From: Plantago ovata
Lineage: Eukaryota > Streptophyta > Magnoliopsida > Lamiales > Plantaginaceae
Direction of reading: 5' to 3'
DNA length: 64,000 nucleotides
Assembly: GCA_028274465.1 (NCBI GenBank)
Contig: CM051455.1
Span: forward strand, 88,804,871 to 88,868,870
Below are positions 10,991-23,184 of the stretch, piece by piece. Position numbers and translations under genes: made by a program. A model generated the notes under the pieces. The model ran no database searches. It was not told the origin of the DNA and was given only the letters and a program-made list of their open reading frames with translations. Position 1 is the stretch's first letter; every line of letters begins with the position of its first letter.

Positions 10991-12638
10991 TCATGGAGAA
11001 GTGGGTGGCGGTGGTGGTGCGCTGGAGGAAGGAGGTGGCATCCCCAACTTCGCATAAATGGCAGCGATGTGGGCCTCCTGCTCAGCCTGTCTCTCGGCCA
11101 GCCTCCTAATCTCTGCATCCTTCTCTGCCAACTCCGCTCTGAGGGCGGCCTCAGAAGAAGTACTAGAAGACGTGGTCCGTGATGAGGCAGAGTTCCCGAG
11201 ATGACGGGAACGCGCATGCCTCGCGCTACTGGTGGTAGCAGCCAAACTCCCTAGTCCCAAGCGACGACCCTTCTCGTCCTCCCGATCCAGTTCCAAGAAA
11301 ATGTTGTTCATCTCCTCGACAGTGAGGTCCTTGTCACTAATCCTGTCTGTATAGTCCTTCTGAAAGGATAAATCAATAGTGCAAGGCGTTAGTGAATTCA
11401 AGTATTATTGAAATCAACCGTATTTAATGAACACAAGTATTGCAGAACTTACCGCAATCTTCTCGGCCTTAGTAGACAACCATTCGCCATCAGGGCCCAT
11501 CTGAGACTTCGTGAAGAACGTGAAGAGAAGACTCTCGTTATCCTCAATCTGAATGACACATGAATTACAAGTATAAAAGGCATGATAAAAAAGATCACAA
11601 AGTATAAGAGGCATGATGTATAAAATCACAAAGTTTGAACTGATATTACAAGTACAAGAATAATATTAAAACCACAAAGTTAATTAATTATACACTTACC
11701 AGCCTATTCATGTTGGCTGTAGCGATGGACTGAGAGCCAAATCGATGTGTGACCATGCTCCTGGTCCCATCCTCGGGCCTCGCCTTCCTGTTTGAAGCGT
11801 TCTGCTCAGCCGCACGCTGGACTTTTGGATCAGGCCAGTAGGCCTTCCACTGAACCCACAGTTCATCTCCTAGCCAACTCGGCTTCCCCAGTCCGTCAGT
11901 GTGCCTGGCCTTCATGGTATTAACCATCCCCTTGTAAAGGGAACTACCATGGGCGTTGAAGCAGTACCAGAGTGGCCACAACAGAGCTTTGGGAAGGAAA
12001 TAATATTTCTACACAAGTACAGACAAACACCCAAATATAGTGTAACATACCACTCACATACAGTAACATACCACTCAAGACAAAAAAACAATTATGAAAC
12101 AGCCAGCAGTATGATTATTAACTCACCCTCAGCTCCTCAAAGTACTCTCCCTTTAACTGGTCAGGGATGGTAGTCCACTGGGCGCCACCCTGTTGTGGTG
12201 GGAGCATCTTGGCCCTGATGATCTGGCCTAGGTTGTGAGCCGCCTTTTCCGCAAATAACCTGCAAAGAATAAGGCAATCATTAAGCAAACCTTCGTAATA
12301 TATAGTAATGAACTCAAGCCATAATACAACATTTTGACGTAAATATATAAGTTAAATCATAATACTTACTTGTCCCCGTTAGGGTAGAGTACAGGCCTAC
12401 CATTCCACTGAAGACCGTCCATGGGTGATCTGTAGGGACAGTCATCGTCTGGCACGTGGGCCCATGGGTCACGGGGATCGCTCGAGCCCCTACTGGACTC
12501 ACCTGGAGTCCCACGAGCAGTCGGGGAGTCGTGCTGTGAGCTAGGCCCGGTGTCATCTCCCTCAGTATGTGGTGACTGAGGAGTGCGTGGAATCTCATCC
12601 GGTTGTATGGTGTAACGAGGCAGTCTGGGTTTCGGCAT
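10991..12638 (-). CDS. CACTA-encoded Transposase_24 (PTTA/En-Spm)-like protein, five exons
   Basis: I read five exons on the minus strand: 12370-12638, 12127-12259, 11700-12008, 11453-11548 and 10991-11359. All introns are GT-AG, all phases agree, and the total is 1176 nt (391 residues) with no internal stop. Exon 1 is Pro/Ser-rich and exon 2 has WTTIPDQLKGEYFEEL. Exon 3 carries KARHTDGLGKPSW and VQRAAEQNASNRKA, typical of the plant Transposase_24 family. Exon 5 is an Ala/Glu/Arg coiled coil ending in a Pro tail. The likely role is binding the subterminal repeats as TNPA does. The ATG directly follows an AG acceptor-like site, so a 5' exon may exist. This is the best preserved gene in the window. 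Confidence 0.8.
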
Positions 12639-12738
12639 CTGCAAATTAAAGCAAAGATATGTGTTAGTACATACAGAATTGAATATAAAACATGTACAAT
12701 AGAGATATAGCAAAATAGAGATATAGCAAGGAACGACA

Positions 12739-12879
12739 CTAGACATTCGGGTGGTCACGCCAGTAGGACTCCCAAACATCATGAAGGGGACTCGGCATCC
12801 ACTCTTTGGGCGGAACTCCCAAAAGCCAGTTGGCTTTCCAAACCTCAAGTAAGGGAATCCTCAGTGTACGTTCTGACAT
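12739..12879 (-). CDS. Small ORF upstream of the CACTA gene (46 residues), uncertain
   Basis: The ORF begins MSERTLRIPLLEVWK and ends at TAG, about 100 bp upstream of the main CACTA gene on the same strand. It is Trp-rich (VWESYWRDH). It could be a leader ORF, part of an upstream exon, or a relic. No good splice donor is visible at its end. I do not recognise a family. Confidence 0.25.
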   Translation of the reverse strand: MSERTLRIPLLEVWKANWLLGVPPKEWMPSPLHDVWESYWRDHPNV

Positions 12880-12899
12880 ATTTGAATGCTAAACCTGAC

Positions 12900-13700
12900 C
12901 AATCGAAGTTTAGTTCATTGATAACGTATTATTTCATTCTATTTATCGAGGTTTTTACTTGCCATTTAAGATATGTGTAATTAAGGAAAATTTTTATATA
13001 TATAATTTATTATATTTTGCTAACATACCCAAAATTCTTACTCATTTTTATTATTAATTTTTACTTTGCATTATACTTATAATATTTCTAAATTACAACT
13101 AATTGCTTTGCATTATAGTTACGATATGTCTATATTATACATTTTCATTAACAACTAATTACAACTAATTACGGCCGATTACGATCGAATCATACTACAA
13201 CTAAATTCTAGAGGTCTCCAATCAACCCCAAACAAAGTCTCAATACTCCAAATATCAATTCAACCCAATCAAATTCTCAATTACTAAAACAAAATTTCAA
13301 TTCCTAAAATACCCAATTCATCCCAAATCTATCAAGTCACCAACCAAAACTTGTGCATCTCCCCTAATTTGAGCTACATAACATAATAGATACTACTAAA
13401 ATGCATACCATTCAATGAAATTGAAAAAGAATGAAGAATACTCAAATTTAGACAAGTTAGGGTTAGAAGTTAATACCTTTGATTGCGGAATAAATGGTGA
13501 AAGAATCACGCAATTGACTAGCTACCCTTGTTCCTTGATGGAAGAGTTTCGAAATGACTATAACCTTGTGTGAAATGGCCAAGAAATGAAGATTTGGAGT
13601 GATGGCCGACGCACGCCGGGAAGGAGAGACGGAGAGTTTGTGTTTTCTGTGTGTGCGTGAACTGATCTGTTCTGTCTGTGTATTTTTTTTTTATATAACC
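12900..13700. other. AT-rich non-coding 5' part of the CACTA element
   Basis: I see no ORF with coding character. The first half is AT-rich and contains a repeated AACTAATTAC motif near 13150. This is probably the promoter and leader side of the minus-strand CACTA gene. Confidence 0.5.
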
Positions 13701-13701
13701 A

Positions 13702-14090
13702 GGCTGCGACGGATGAGACATCCGTCCCTAACCAGCGACGGATGAGTCATCCGTCGTAAAAAAACGACGGATGAATCCATCCGTCCCTAGCTTTTATTTT
13801 CCTATTTTTTCTTTTTTTCCATGGTCAAAGAGACATACGACGGATGAGTCATCCGTCGTAATTCCGAGACGGATAAACCCATCCGTTGCAGAATACAACA
13901 ACGGATGGAATCATCCGTCACTGATAATGCGACGGATAAGCATCCGTCGCAATTCTCAAACGTCCCAAGGGTTTAGGGACGCGCATTATCACGAATTGTC
14001 TTCATCCGTCGCTATTTCTTTTTCATCCGTCGTAAAAAGACCGATCCGTCGCTAAAAATAGGGACGGATCGATCCGTCGCAAATTTCGGT
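13702..14090. repeat. CACTA right subterminal repeats
   Basis: More than ten GCGACGGAT/ATCCGTCGC units in both orientations mirror the left end. Some are diverged (GAGACGGAT, ACGACGGAT). They lie just inside the terminal inverted repeat at 14104-14116. Confidence 0.85.
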
Positions 14091-14991
14091 CGCTGTTTAT
14101 GGTATTTCTTGTAGTGCAGGAGAGCACTGCTCATAGTCTGCATAGTTGTGTTGGTAAAGTCACTGGCCAGTGCAAATGATATATTATGATATCTTGACCA
14201 AGCAACTCCCTGAGACGCTCGTGGATGTATTATTTGGATAGACACATCATCGATCCTAGATACATTCGAGTAAGTCAGATGAAGGGACGCTACCATCGCT
14301 GCGTTGAGCGCGACAGGCTTCGCAAAGAAAGGGTTAGCTTTGAGAAACCTCTCAAACGTCCTCACGTATTAATATTGCAAATGGAACCGTCTAGGAATTC
14401 CATGTTGCCTAGTCTAGGACTTGCTTAATACGGTGAGGCCCTATGGGTCACACTATGTGGTGATTCAGCCTATCAGAATATCCTTGAAGATGGAATCGCA
14501 ATTAATTTGGAATTAATTGTGATTGATGGATTATAATTGATTTTGAATTAATTATAATATTTGGTGGCTCAATTAATGATATGGAATTATTAATTGAATT
14601 GGCTAATTAATTGTATTTTATGTAAATACAATTAAAGATTATATTTTGGAAATATAATGGAGGTTTGATTATAAAGGATATGTTAATTTAGAATTGACAT
14701 ATGCACTTGGGCAAAATCTACTTGGAGTTTGGATTGCCTTAGAAATATAAGTGGGTCCCAAAAGTGGGACCCATGTCCCGTAGGACAAGGCGCGCGCGCG
14801 CGTGGCTTGGTAGGAGAAGGAGTTCGACTCCTTCCTCTATTAGAGGTCCAAGGGATAAGTTTGATTTTTCTGATTGAGTTTTAATTTGATTGGGAATGAA
14901 TCTAGACTTGATATTGGTTTCCTTGTGCGATAAGAATTAGATTCTTATTCCTTTACGAAGTCTAATTGCTTATGCTTTAGGCTTCTATAGA

Positions 14992-15007
14992 CTACTATAT
15001 ATAGTAG
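14992..15007 (+). promoter_or_regulatory. TATA element of element D LTR, in a perfect palindrome
   Basis: CTACTATATATAGTAG is a perfect 16-bp palindrome with a TATATA core. The identical sequence is at 22670-22685 in the right LTR. It is the likely core promoter of element D. Confidence 0.55.
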
Positions 15008-15461
15008 ACTATTAGAGAGAGTTTTATATACAGTTTTGAACACAAGTTTGAAGACAGTTTCAGACACAGTCATCCTACCCAGTTTTCTTAGAGAAAATAA
15101 AACTCTCCCCTCCTCCCTTAGCCTCACGCGCGCGCACCACCACCGGAAGGAATTGCCGCCCCGTCTTCTTGGTCACACAAAGAATATCCTAGCATTCTTC
15201 CGATAGGCTGTTCATCCGTGGATACCAAGGTTGAGGTTCTAGGAGCTGGAAACTAACTCTTATTGTCATGCAGATATACAGAGTATTGTAGATATCTTCG
15301 ACTTCGACGAAGGAGAAGATACACTGGAATATTACGAAGACTTGGAAGCTGCTTTGGAAGTAAGGTTAGTCTTCTAATTGATGTGTTTATATATATACGA
15401 CATATGCATAATCAATTAACCAGTATGTTAAGAAAATTTTGAAAATTCCGCTGCGTATCCT

Positions 15462-16981
15462 ATATAAATTGATTACGTATATACGTACATATATATATAT
15501 ATTGTATGATTTTGTAGATATGTGGATGCAATTGATTCTATGATGAATTCGATTTTCAAAAGTTTTGTTTTTTTATATAAATTTAGATTTTATATTTTTT
15601 CAAAATAAAAAAAAAATTATATATATAATTTTTCTGACCGGGCCGCCTGCGTGACGCAGGCAGCCGGCGGCGCCTGCGGCATGCTGCAGGCGCCGGGAGC
15701 CTGCACCCGCGGCGCCCGAGCCCGCGGCCACCGGGGGGACGGAAATAGGTCCCGTCCCATGTTTTAAAAAAAAAAAATTATATATTTTCGGGTTGGACCA
15801 AAATCGAATTTTGAAAGTTTTGAGGATTGAATTTTATATTTGGAATATAAATATGATTTAATTGTAATTGTTTTAAACTAGAGGCGTTAAATTTAATTAG
15901 TATAAAGTTAAAGGGCTTATTTGTAATTTATCAATTTATTGTTTATTGCAAATTGGTCCTTCTACTTTTGAATTTTAGATTTAACACCTCTAAGGTTTTT
16001 AAAATTACAATTAAGTCCTTCGGGTTTTCAAAAATTGCTACTTGGTCAATAGAATTTTCGAATGTTCAATCTAGTCCAAATTTTCAATTATTTCATAGAG
16101 ATTATAAGTATGGGATTATAATTTTCATAATGAAATTATGAAGTCATTTGTCATCCACATAGGCTACTACTTGTTTCATATGCTCAATATGCTATTGTTT
16201 GACAATGCATGTTTAAATACCATGTTTTTACATTCCGTTCGATCGCTATGCATGCGAGGGTAGGTGGCGCCCTCTTATATGTCGGACCGCATATTTATGT
16301 ATGGGTAGGCGGCACCCATTATGTGCTTGACCGCGTTTAGAACTAGAATGGATAGGCGGCATCCATTACGTGTAGACCGGTCATGCATGATGGGTAGGCG
16401 GCGCCCTTATTTGTTTGTAGATGACTGATAACAACCCTCAAGCTACAAGCCCCAACCAATATAAGTACAGAAATATATATATATGTATGTATTTCTGAGA
16501 TGCTTTCCATAGCGTGCTTTAATTCTGAACTTTCATTGCGTTTTCTTGTATTGGCGACCTCGTCTTACAAGACTCGCAGTAATCGTCGAATTAGAGTAAG
16601 CCTATGGTTATGACTTACTGCATATTGTATCTAGCGACCTCGATAGGTACAATATGTAGGGCATCGGGTTAAATTAGATTTAACAACCAAGAGTTGTGTG
16701 ACGCAATTGGATAGTCTTACTAGTCCTACCGGTCATATTATGCTGTGCGACCAGCCCCCGTTGGAGTATGGCATAATATGGATTTGGATGTTGGCCACTA
16801 CGGTAACATGTTGGACATTACCCGTATGTTTGTTGTGGGGGCAAGCATATGTGAAAATAGTGGGAGCTAAACAGCTAAAGGACCTTGTTGTTTAGTTATG
16901 TTGACTGTGTATTTACAAATGATATTTCAATAGTTGATTTATTGTTTTCGTTCTATATTATTTCTCCTTAGGATATTAGAT
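15462..16981 (+). other. Element D leader between LTR and gag, with a GC-rich hairpin block and tandem repeats
   Basis: No tRNA-iMet primer site (TGGTATCAGAGC) is visible here, although copia elements usually have one directly after the LTR. A block at about 15640-15740 is strikingly GC-rich in AT-rich surroundings. It contains inverted repeats such as CCTGCG-TGA-CGCAGG and paired GGCGCCTGC/GCAGGCGCC arms. At about 16255-16410 four degenerate units of the type GGGTAGGCGGCRCCCATTA are followed by GACCG. The rest is AT-rich with no convincing ORF. Confidence 0.6.
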
Positions 16982-19900
16982 ATGGCGATACCGTCCTCCG
17001 AGCTTGTTGCCAACTTGGAGTTGCAAAAGCTAACAGGACCAAACTACGTGGATTGGATCCATGAGGTACGTAAGGTGCTATGGTACAATGAGGTTGAGTA
17101 CGTCTTGGACGAACCTATCCCTCCACCTCCCACTGAATTCATTACGGCAACCTATGATTGCTATTATGAATTGGAAGTGGAAAGGGCCGAGTTTGTAAAG
17201 AATTTGTTGTTGAATGCTATGTCTGACAATATGGTTGGACCATGTCGAGACAAGGAACCATATGAGATTGTAAAATATCTCTCCTCATTCTTGGATGCTC
17301 CAAGGATGTGTGAAGGGTTCGAGGCTATCAAGATCATGCTTATCAAAAGGTTTGAGACAGAAGAGCTGTCGCCTGAACAAGTTAAGTCATTGATTGACTT
17401 TCTCCTACAACTTGTTGGATATGGCTTAGAGCTAGAAGCTAAGGCTTCCATTATCTTGATCGTGCAAAGATTGTTACAATCTATTCACAATCCCAATGTT
17501 GGGGTAGCAACAGAGATGATTGCTGAGAGACCCGTTGCCAACAAATTCCCAAGGGTCAATCGTAGACCCAAAAGGAAGAGGGGTGGCAAGAATGGGCGCT
17601 ATCGTAGGATGGCTGAATTTCGACTTAGGATCGAGATTTGTCTCTATTGCAAGCTCAAGGGCCACTGGAAGAAAGATTGCCCTAAGCTTAGGGCTGATCA
17701 GGCTGAGAAGTCATCGACTTCTAGCTCAGGTATGTTTGTTATTGAAATGAACATGACTACTTTTGACTCCAATGGTTGGGTATTAGATACAACCTATGGC
17801 TCACACATTTGTAATAATGTGCAGGGGCTAATTGATCACAGGCTAGTCAAGCGAGGTGAAATCGACTTGCATGTTGGGAACGGCAATCCTGTTGAAGCCA
17901 AACGCGTTGGACGCAGCAAGATAGATTTACCTTCGGGACAATGTTTAGAACTTGATAATGTTTATTTTGTTTCATCCATTGTCAGAAATATTATTTCCAT
18001 TCCATTGTTAGACAATATGTGTTTTTCCTTTCGATTTGCGAATAATACTTGTTATTTTTCATTAAATAATCAGTATTATGGAAAGGCTCGCTTGGTGAAT
18101 GGTTTATATATTTTGCAAAGTAGTCTACCTTTATTTCAAATACATAACAAACAACCGTCTTCAAGTAAGAAGAATAATCCATCTTATCTATGGCATTGTC
18201 GGCTAGGCCATATCAATGAAACATGGATTCAAAGACTAAGGAAGTTGAACTACTTAGAACCATTTGATTTCGAATCATATGGTACATGTGAATCTTGTGT
18301 AAAGGGTAAGATGACGAACAAACCTTTTGTTGGACAAGGTGTTCGTGCCACTCGCTGCTTAGAGCTCATACATACCGATGTATGTGGACCGTTTAAAGTC
18401 CATGCGCGTGGGGGTTATCCTTACTTCGTTACCTTTACTGACGATTTCTCAAGGTATGGATATATTTATCTTATGAAGAATAAATCCGAGACCTTTGGGA
18501 AATTCAATGAGTTTAGGAATGAGGTCGAGAATGAATTGAACCTAAGGATAGTCACTCTTCGATCGGATCGAGGAGGTGAATACCTTAGTGAAGAATTTAT
18601 CGATTACTTGAAGGAAAATGGGATTCAATCGCAATGGACTCCTCCTGGAACACCACGGTTAAACGGTGTGTCTGAGAGGAGGAATCGAACCCTATTAGAC
18701 ATGGTAAGATCAATGATTGGATTCTCGACTCTTCCAAAGTATCTGTGGGGATATGCACTACAAACTGCAATCTACATTCTGAACCGTGTACCATCTAAAT
18801 CAGTGGAGAAAACTCCTTATGAGTTATGGAAGGGAAAGAAGCCTTCACTAGGCTATCTTAGACCTTGGGGCTGTCCTGCGATAGTCAAACTGATGCTCAC
18901 TGATAAGTTAGATGCCAAGGGTGTCAAAGTATATTTCATAGGCTATCCTCATCAGACGAGAGGCTATGAATTTTATCATGCTGAAGATCACAAGGTGATC
19001 GTGTCTAGAAACGTGAAGGATTTAGAAGCTGAATACCTCGAAGAAGAGAGGTTAGATGATATGATAGAACTTGAAGAAATTCAAGACTTTGACACGCGCG
19101 AACATGAGGTCTCTAAATCTTCTGATTTGGACTCAAGTTCAGTGGGAGCTTTCGAAGCAGACAAGGGTGATGATATGACACTTGCTAGGCATGTCATAGT
19201 CAGTGGGAGTCATGTGATTAGATCAACAGTTGAAACCACACATGTAGAACCCGTTGTCAACCAACCTGTGCAACAAGTTGCACAAGAGCAGCCTCCCGCA
19301 AGGGAACAGGGTCGCGCCCAACGACCAGCTGCATCAGTATCCACTGATAATGTTCGTGTTACACGAAGCCAGAAAAGAAAAGCACCAGAACAAGTTGAGT
19401 TCTGTAGGTCGAAGAGGATCCTTAGAGGACCTCAGAAGCAAAGCCTTATGATAGAAGACATCAGTGAACTTGATGTCGGTTTATCAGATCGCGAAGATCC
19501 CGAGACCTACAAAGAGGCAATAATTGATATTGACTCAGACAAATGGCAAGAGGCCATGGAATTAGAAATGGATTCAATGTACCAGAACCAAGTTTGGAAC
19601 TTGGTAGACTTGCCCCAAGGGTTTAGACCAATTGGGTGCAAATGGGTCTTTAAACGAAAGACAGATGCCGATGGCAAGGTACAAACGCACAAAGCTAGGC
19701 TTGTGGCGAAAGGCTACACGCAAAGGTATGGCATCGATTACGATGAAACCTTTTCACCAGTAGCAAAATTGAAGTCCATTTGAATTCTACTTGCGATAGC
19801 TGCCTAATATGATTATGAAATCTGGCAGATGGATGTAAAGACAGCCTTCCTCAATTGAAACCTTGAGGAAGAGGTCTATATGGTACAGCCGGAAGGTTTT

Positions 19901-21073
19901 ATTAGTAAAACGAGGCCAACTGCTGTATGCAAATTACAAAGATCCATCTATGGGCTAAAGCAAGCGTCAAGGAGCTGGAATATCCGCTTTGATGAAGCAG
20001 TCAAATCGTTTGACTTCATCAGAAGCAAGGAAGATCCCTGTGTCTATGCGAGACACAGCGACAAAGGAGTTGTTTTCATGATCATTTATGTAGATGACAT
20101 TTTGATCATGGGAAACAATGTCTCTATGCTAGAAGAGACTAAAGTTTGGTTATCAAGTACCTTCTCGATGAAGGACTTGGGTGAAGCGAACTACATCCTA
20201 GGGATCAAGATCTTTAGAGATAGATCCAAGAGGATGTTGGGATTGACATAGTCCACCTACATCGACAAAATACTGAAGCGTTATAAGATGGACGACTAAA
20301 AGAGAGGCTTTCTCCCGGCTAGGCATGGGATTGTCTTATCAGTTAAGGATGGTCCTAAAACTGATGAAGAAAGAAATGCAATGAGTCGTGTGCCCTATGC
20401 TTCGGCAGTAGGGTCTATAATGTATGCAATGAATTGCACGAGGCCTGATGTGGCATATGCGCTTAGTGTCACTTGTCGACACCAACAGAATCCAGGAGTA
20501 CCTCACTGGACTGCTGTGAAGAACATTCTTAAGTACCTTAGACGGACTAAAAAGATGTTCTTGGTGTTTGGTGGAGAACCAGAATTAAAGATGTCTGGGT
20601 ATGTCGACGCTGGATTTGAATCAGGTCCTGATGACTTTAAGTCACAGACAGGATACGTATTCAAATTGAACGGAGGAGCTGTCTGTTGGAAGAGCTCTAA
20701 GCAAGCCACGGTTGCTGACTCATCCACAGAGGCCGAGTACATTGCTGCATCAGAAGCATCGAAAGAAGCTGTCTGGATTTCAGAGTTCTTGAAGGAATTG
20801 AGGGTTGTTCTTGCTCCCAGTCCAATAACGATTTATTGTGACAATACGGGCGCCGTCGTTCAAGCTAGGGAGCCTAGATCTACAAACAAGAACAAACATG
20901 TACTTAGAAAATATCACGTTATACGTGAGATTATAGATAGAGGAGAAGTTAGTATAGAACGTGTCTCTACCACGAACAACGTGGCAGATCCTTTCACCAA
21001 GGTCTTATTAGTGGAAGTCCACTTAAGACATTATGCTAATCTGGGCATTAGGCATAAAGGTGACTGGCTCTAG
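16982..21073 (+). pseudogene. gag-pol: Element D Ty1/copia gag-pol polyprotein, five nonsense mutations
   Basis: I chose ATG 16982 ([19 protein letters not shown]) over the upstream in-frame ATG because it matches usual copia gag starts. Domains in order: gag; zinc knuckle [14 protein letters not shown] at residue ~220; protease with DTT in place of the expected DTG near 269; GAG-pre-integrase ([10 protein letters not shown]); integrase with D466, D529 and E565 in D,D-35-E spacing; reverse transcriptase with YVDD at ~1036; RNase H with ADSSTEAEYIAASEA. In-frame stops are TGA 19781, TAA 19805, TGA 19856, TAG 20249 and TAA 20297, all within the RT region. There is no frameshift, so decay was by point mutation. 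The TAG at 21071-21073 is the natural end, followed by PPT AAGTGGGAG and the 3' LTR. Confidence 0.92.
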
Positions 21074-21078
21074 TCCAA

Positions 21079-21087
21079 GTGGGAGAT
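21079..21087 (+). promoter_or_regulatory. Element D polypurine tract
   Basis: AAGTGGGAG(AT) lies immediately before the 3' LTR start at 21088. This is the usual copia position and sequence type for plus-strand DNA priming. Confidence 0.75.
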
Positions 21088-23168
21088 TGATAGTGTATAT
21101 GTCCTAGAGACAGTCCTTACTAAGGGCATGGTGCCCCTTATAGAGGACATATATGTACTATTACACAGGTCAACATAATATAATATATGTTTGTTGCATT
21201 TTACTATTGAGTATCGCTTTCATATTTATATTACACCAGGCTGCATCATGTCATATCTTTATTGCTGTCTGTATTGATATTAAACATGTCCCCTCGGATA
21301 GATGACCGATCACACAGTTAGTGGTGAGTTATCATCTATCCCAAACTCTCCCTAGTCGTGGTACATCTCGGATGTGGGGGTCTGAATGAACCTGACAAGA
21401 CTAGTATGCGTGGAGGTTATACTTGTTGGAGCAAGTGTGAGCCGATCCCACGGCCACGAAATGGATTATTGGACAATCAAGGAACGTTCCCATAACTGCG
21501 CATAGTTGTTCGAAGAAGCTTTATCGAACAATGGAAGTACCCACCGGACACTCCCATCGATGTATACTCTACACCGACGTGTCTATGGGAACCGGTGAGT
21601 TGTCGAAGTGATGCCATTCGTCCTTTGCACTTACAGGACTTTATCATCACATTTGTTGCCCCATATCCTTGGTGGACCCGTCGATGTCAGCTCAGAATAA
21701 GCAGCTGGCCTAAGACACGATCCAGGATTATGGCTAAATACAAATGGGGGTGATAAGTGATTCTGTGAAGGATTCATCTCTCAAGTGTAGCACAGGAGAG
21801 CACTGCTAATAGTCTGCATAGTTGTGTTGGTAAAGTCACTGGCCAGTGCAAATGATATATTATGATATCTTGACCAAGCAACTCCCTGAGACGCTCGTGG
21901 ATGTATTATTGGGATAGACACATCATCGATCCTAGATACATTCGAGCAAGTCAGATGAAGGGACGCTACCATCGCCGCGTTGAGCGCGACAGGCTTCGCA
22001 ACGAAAGGGTTAGCTTTGAGAAACCTCTCAAACGTTCTCACGTATTAATATTGCAAATGGAACCGTCTAGGAATTCCATGTTGCCTAGTCTAGGACTTGC
22101 TTAATACGGTGAGGCCCTATGGGTCACACTATGTGGTGATTCAGCCTATAAGAATATCCTTGAAGATGGAATCGCAATTAATTTGGAATTAATTGTGATT
22201 GATGGATTATAATTGATTTGGAATTAATTATAATATTTGGTGGCTCAATTAATGATTTGGAATTATTAATTGAATTGGCTAATTAATTGTATTTTATGTA
22301 AATACAATTAAAGATTATATTTTGGAAATATAATGGAGGTTTGATTATAAAGGATATGTTAATTTAGAATTGACATATGCACTTGGGAAAAATCTACTTG
22401 GAGTTTGGATTGCCTTAGAAATATAAGTGGGTCCCAAAAGTGGGACCCACGTCCCGTAGGACAAGGCGCGCGCGCGCGCTTTGCTGGGTAGGGGAAGGAG
22501 TTCGACTCCTTCCTCTATTAGAGGTCCAAGGGATAAGTTAGATTTTCCTGATTGAGTTTTAATTTGATTGGGAATGAATCTAGACTTGATATTGGTTTCC
22601 TTGTGCGATAAGAATTAGATTCTTATTCCTTTACGAAGTATAATTGCTTATGCTTTAGGCTTCTATAGACTACTATATATAGTAGACTATTAGAGAGAGT
22701 TTTATATACATTTTTGAACACAAGTTTGAAGACAGTTTCAGACACAGTCATTCTACCCAGTTTTCTTAGAGAAAATAAAACTCTCCCCTCCTCCCTTAGC
22801 CTCACGCACGCGCACCACCACCGGAGGGAATTGCCGCCCCGTCTTCTTGGTCACACAAAGAATATCCTAGCATTCTTCCGATAGGTTGTTCATCCGTGGA
22901 TACCAAGGTTGAGGTTCTAGGAGCTGGAAACTAACTCTTATTGTCTTGCAGATATACAAAGTATTGTAGATATCTTCGACTTCGACGAAGGAGAAAATAC
23001 ACCGGAATATTACGAAGACTTGGAAGCTGCTTTGGAAGTAAGGTTAGTCTTCTAATTGACGTGTTTATATATATACGACATATGCATAATCAATTAACCA
23101 GTATGTTATGAAAATTTTTAAAATTCCGCTGCGTACCCTACGGGTAACTCTGACCATATTTTCTTACA
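21088..23168 (+). repeat. Element D 3' LTR, 2081 bp
   Basis: It begins TGATAGTGTATATGTCC and ends TTCTTACA. It is collinear with the 5' LTR but lacks the CACTA insertion, so it shows the pre-insertion site. Small differences from the 5' LTR include a few substitutions and an indel near 21320. It contains the TATA palindrome at 22670-22685. Confidence 0.9.
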
Positions 23169-23173
23169 AAAAA

Positions 23174-23184
23174 TACGTTCATCA
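23174..23184 (-). repeat. B1 3' LTR, terminal fragment
   Basis: TACGTTCATCA completes the B1 left LTR after element D. It directly abuts the B1 polypurine tract, which on the minus strand reads GGTTTGGGGAGTT (23185-23197). Confidence 0.85.

Larger units (their letters stand above)
10414..14116 (-). mobile_element. CACTA (En/Spm-type) DNA transposon, 3703 bp
   Basis: The ends are CACTACAAGGGAT and its inverted counterpart ending ATTTCTTGTAGTG. The 3-bp TSD CAG is at 10411-10413 and 14117-14119. The intact site (GCACAGGAGAGC) is seen in the other LTR of element D at about 21790. Subterminal regions carry many copies of GCGACGGAT in both orientations, as in CACTA elements. It encodes a Transposase_24-like protein on the minus strand but no TNPD/TNP2 catalytic transposase, so it is probably non-autonomous. 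Confidence 0.95.
9699..15461 (+). repeat. Element D 5' LTR, interrupted by a CACTA element; 3' end unclear
   Basis: It is collinear with the right LTR up to about 15461 (CCGCTGCGTATCC), apart from the CACTA insertion at 10414-14116. The last ~30 bp of the right LTR, ending TTCTTACA, have no clear match here. The 3' edge and primer-binding site of this LTR therefore seem lost or replaced. It contains a GCGCGCGCGC run near 14792 and a TATA palindrome at 14992-15007. Confidence 0.75.
9699..23168 (+). mobile_element. Element D: Ty1/copia retrotransposon inserted in the B1 left LTR
   Basis: The left LTR begins TGATACTGTATATGTCC at 9699 and the right LTR begins TGATAGTGTATATGTCC at 21088. The right end is TTCTTACA at 23168. 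AAAAA flanks both sides (9694-9698 and 23169-23173), consistent with a 5-bp TSD in an A-run. Joining the flanks rebuilds the B1 LTR end. It has one gag-pol frame of the copia type and a CACTA element inside its 5' LTR. Confidence 0.9.
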
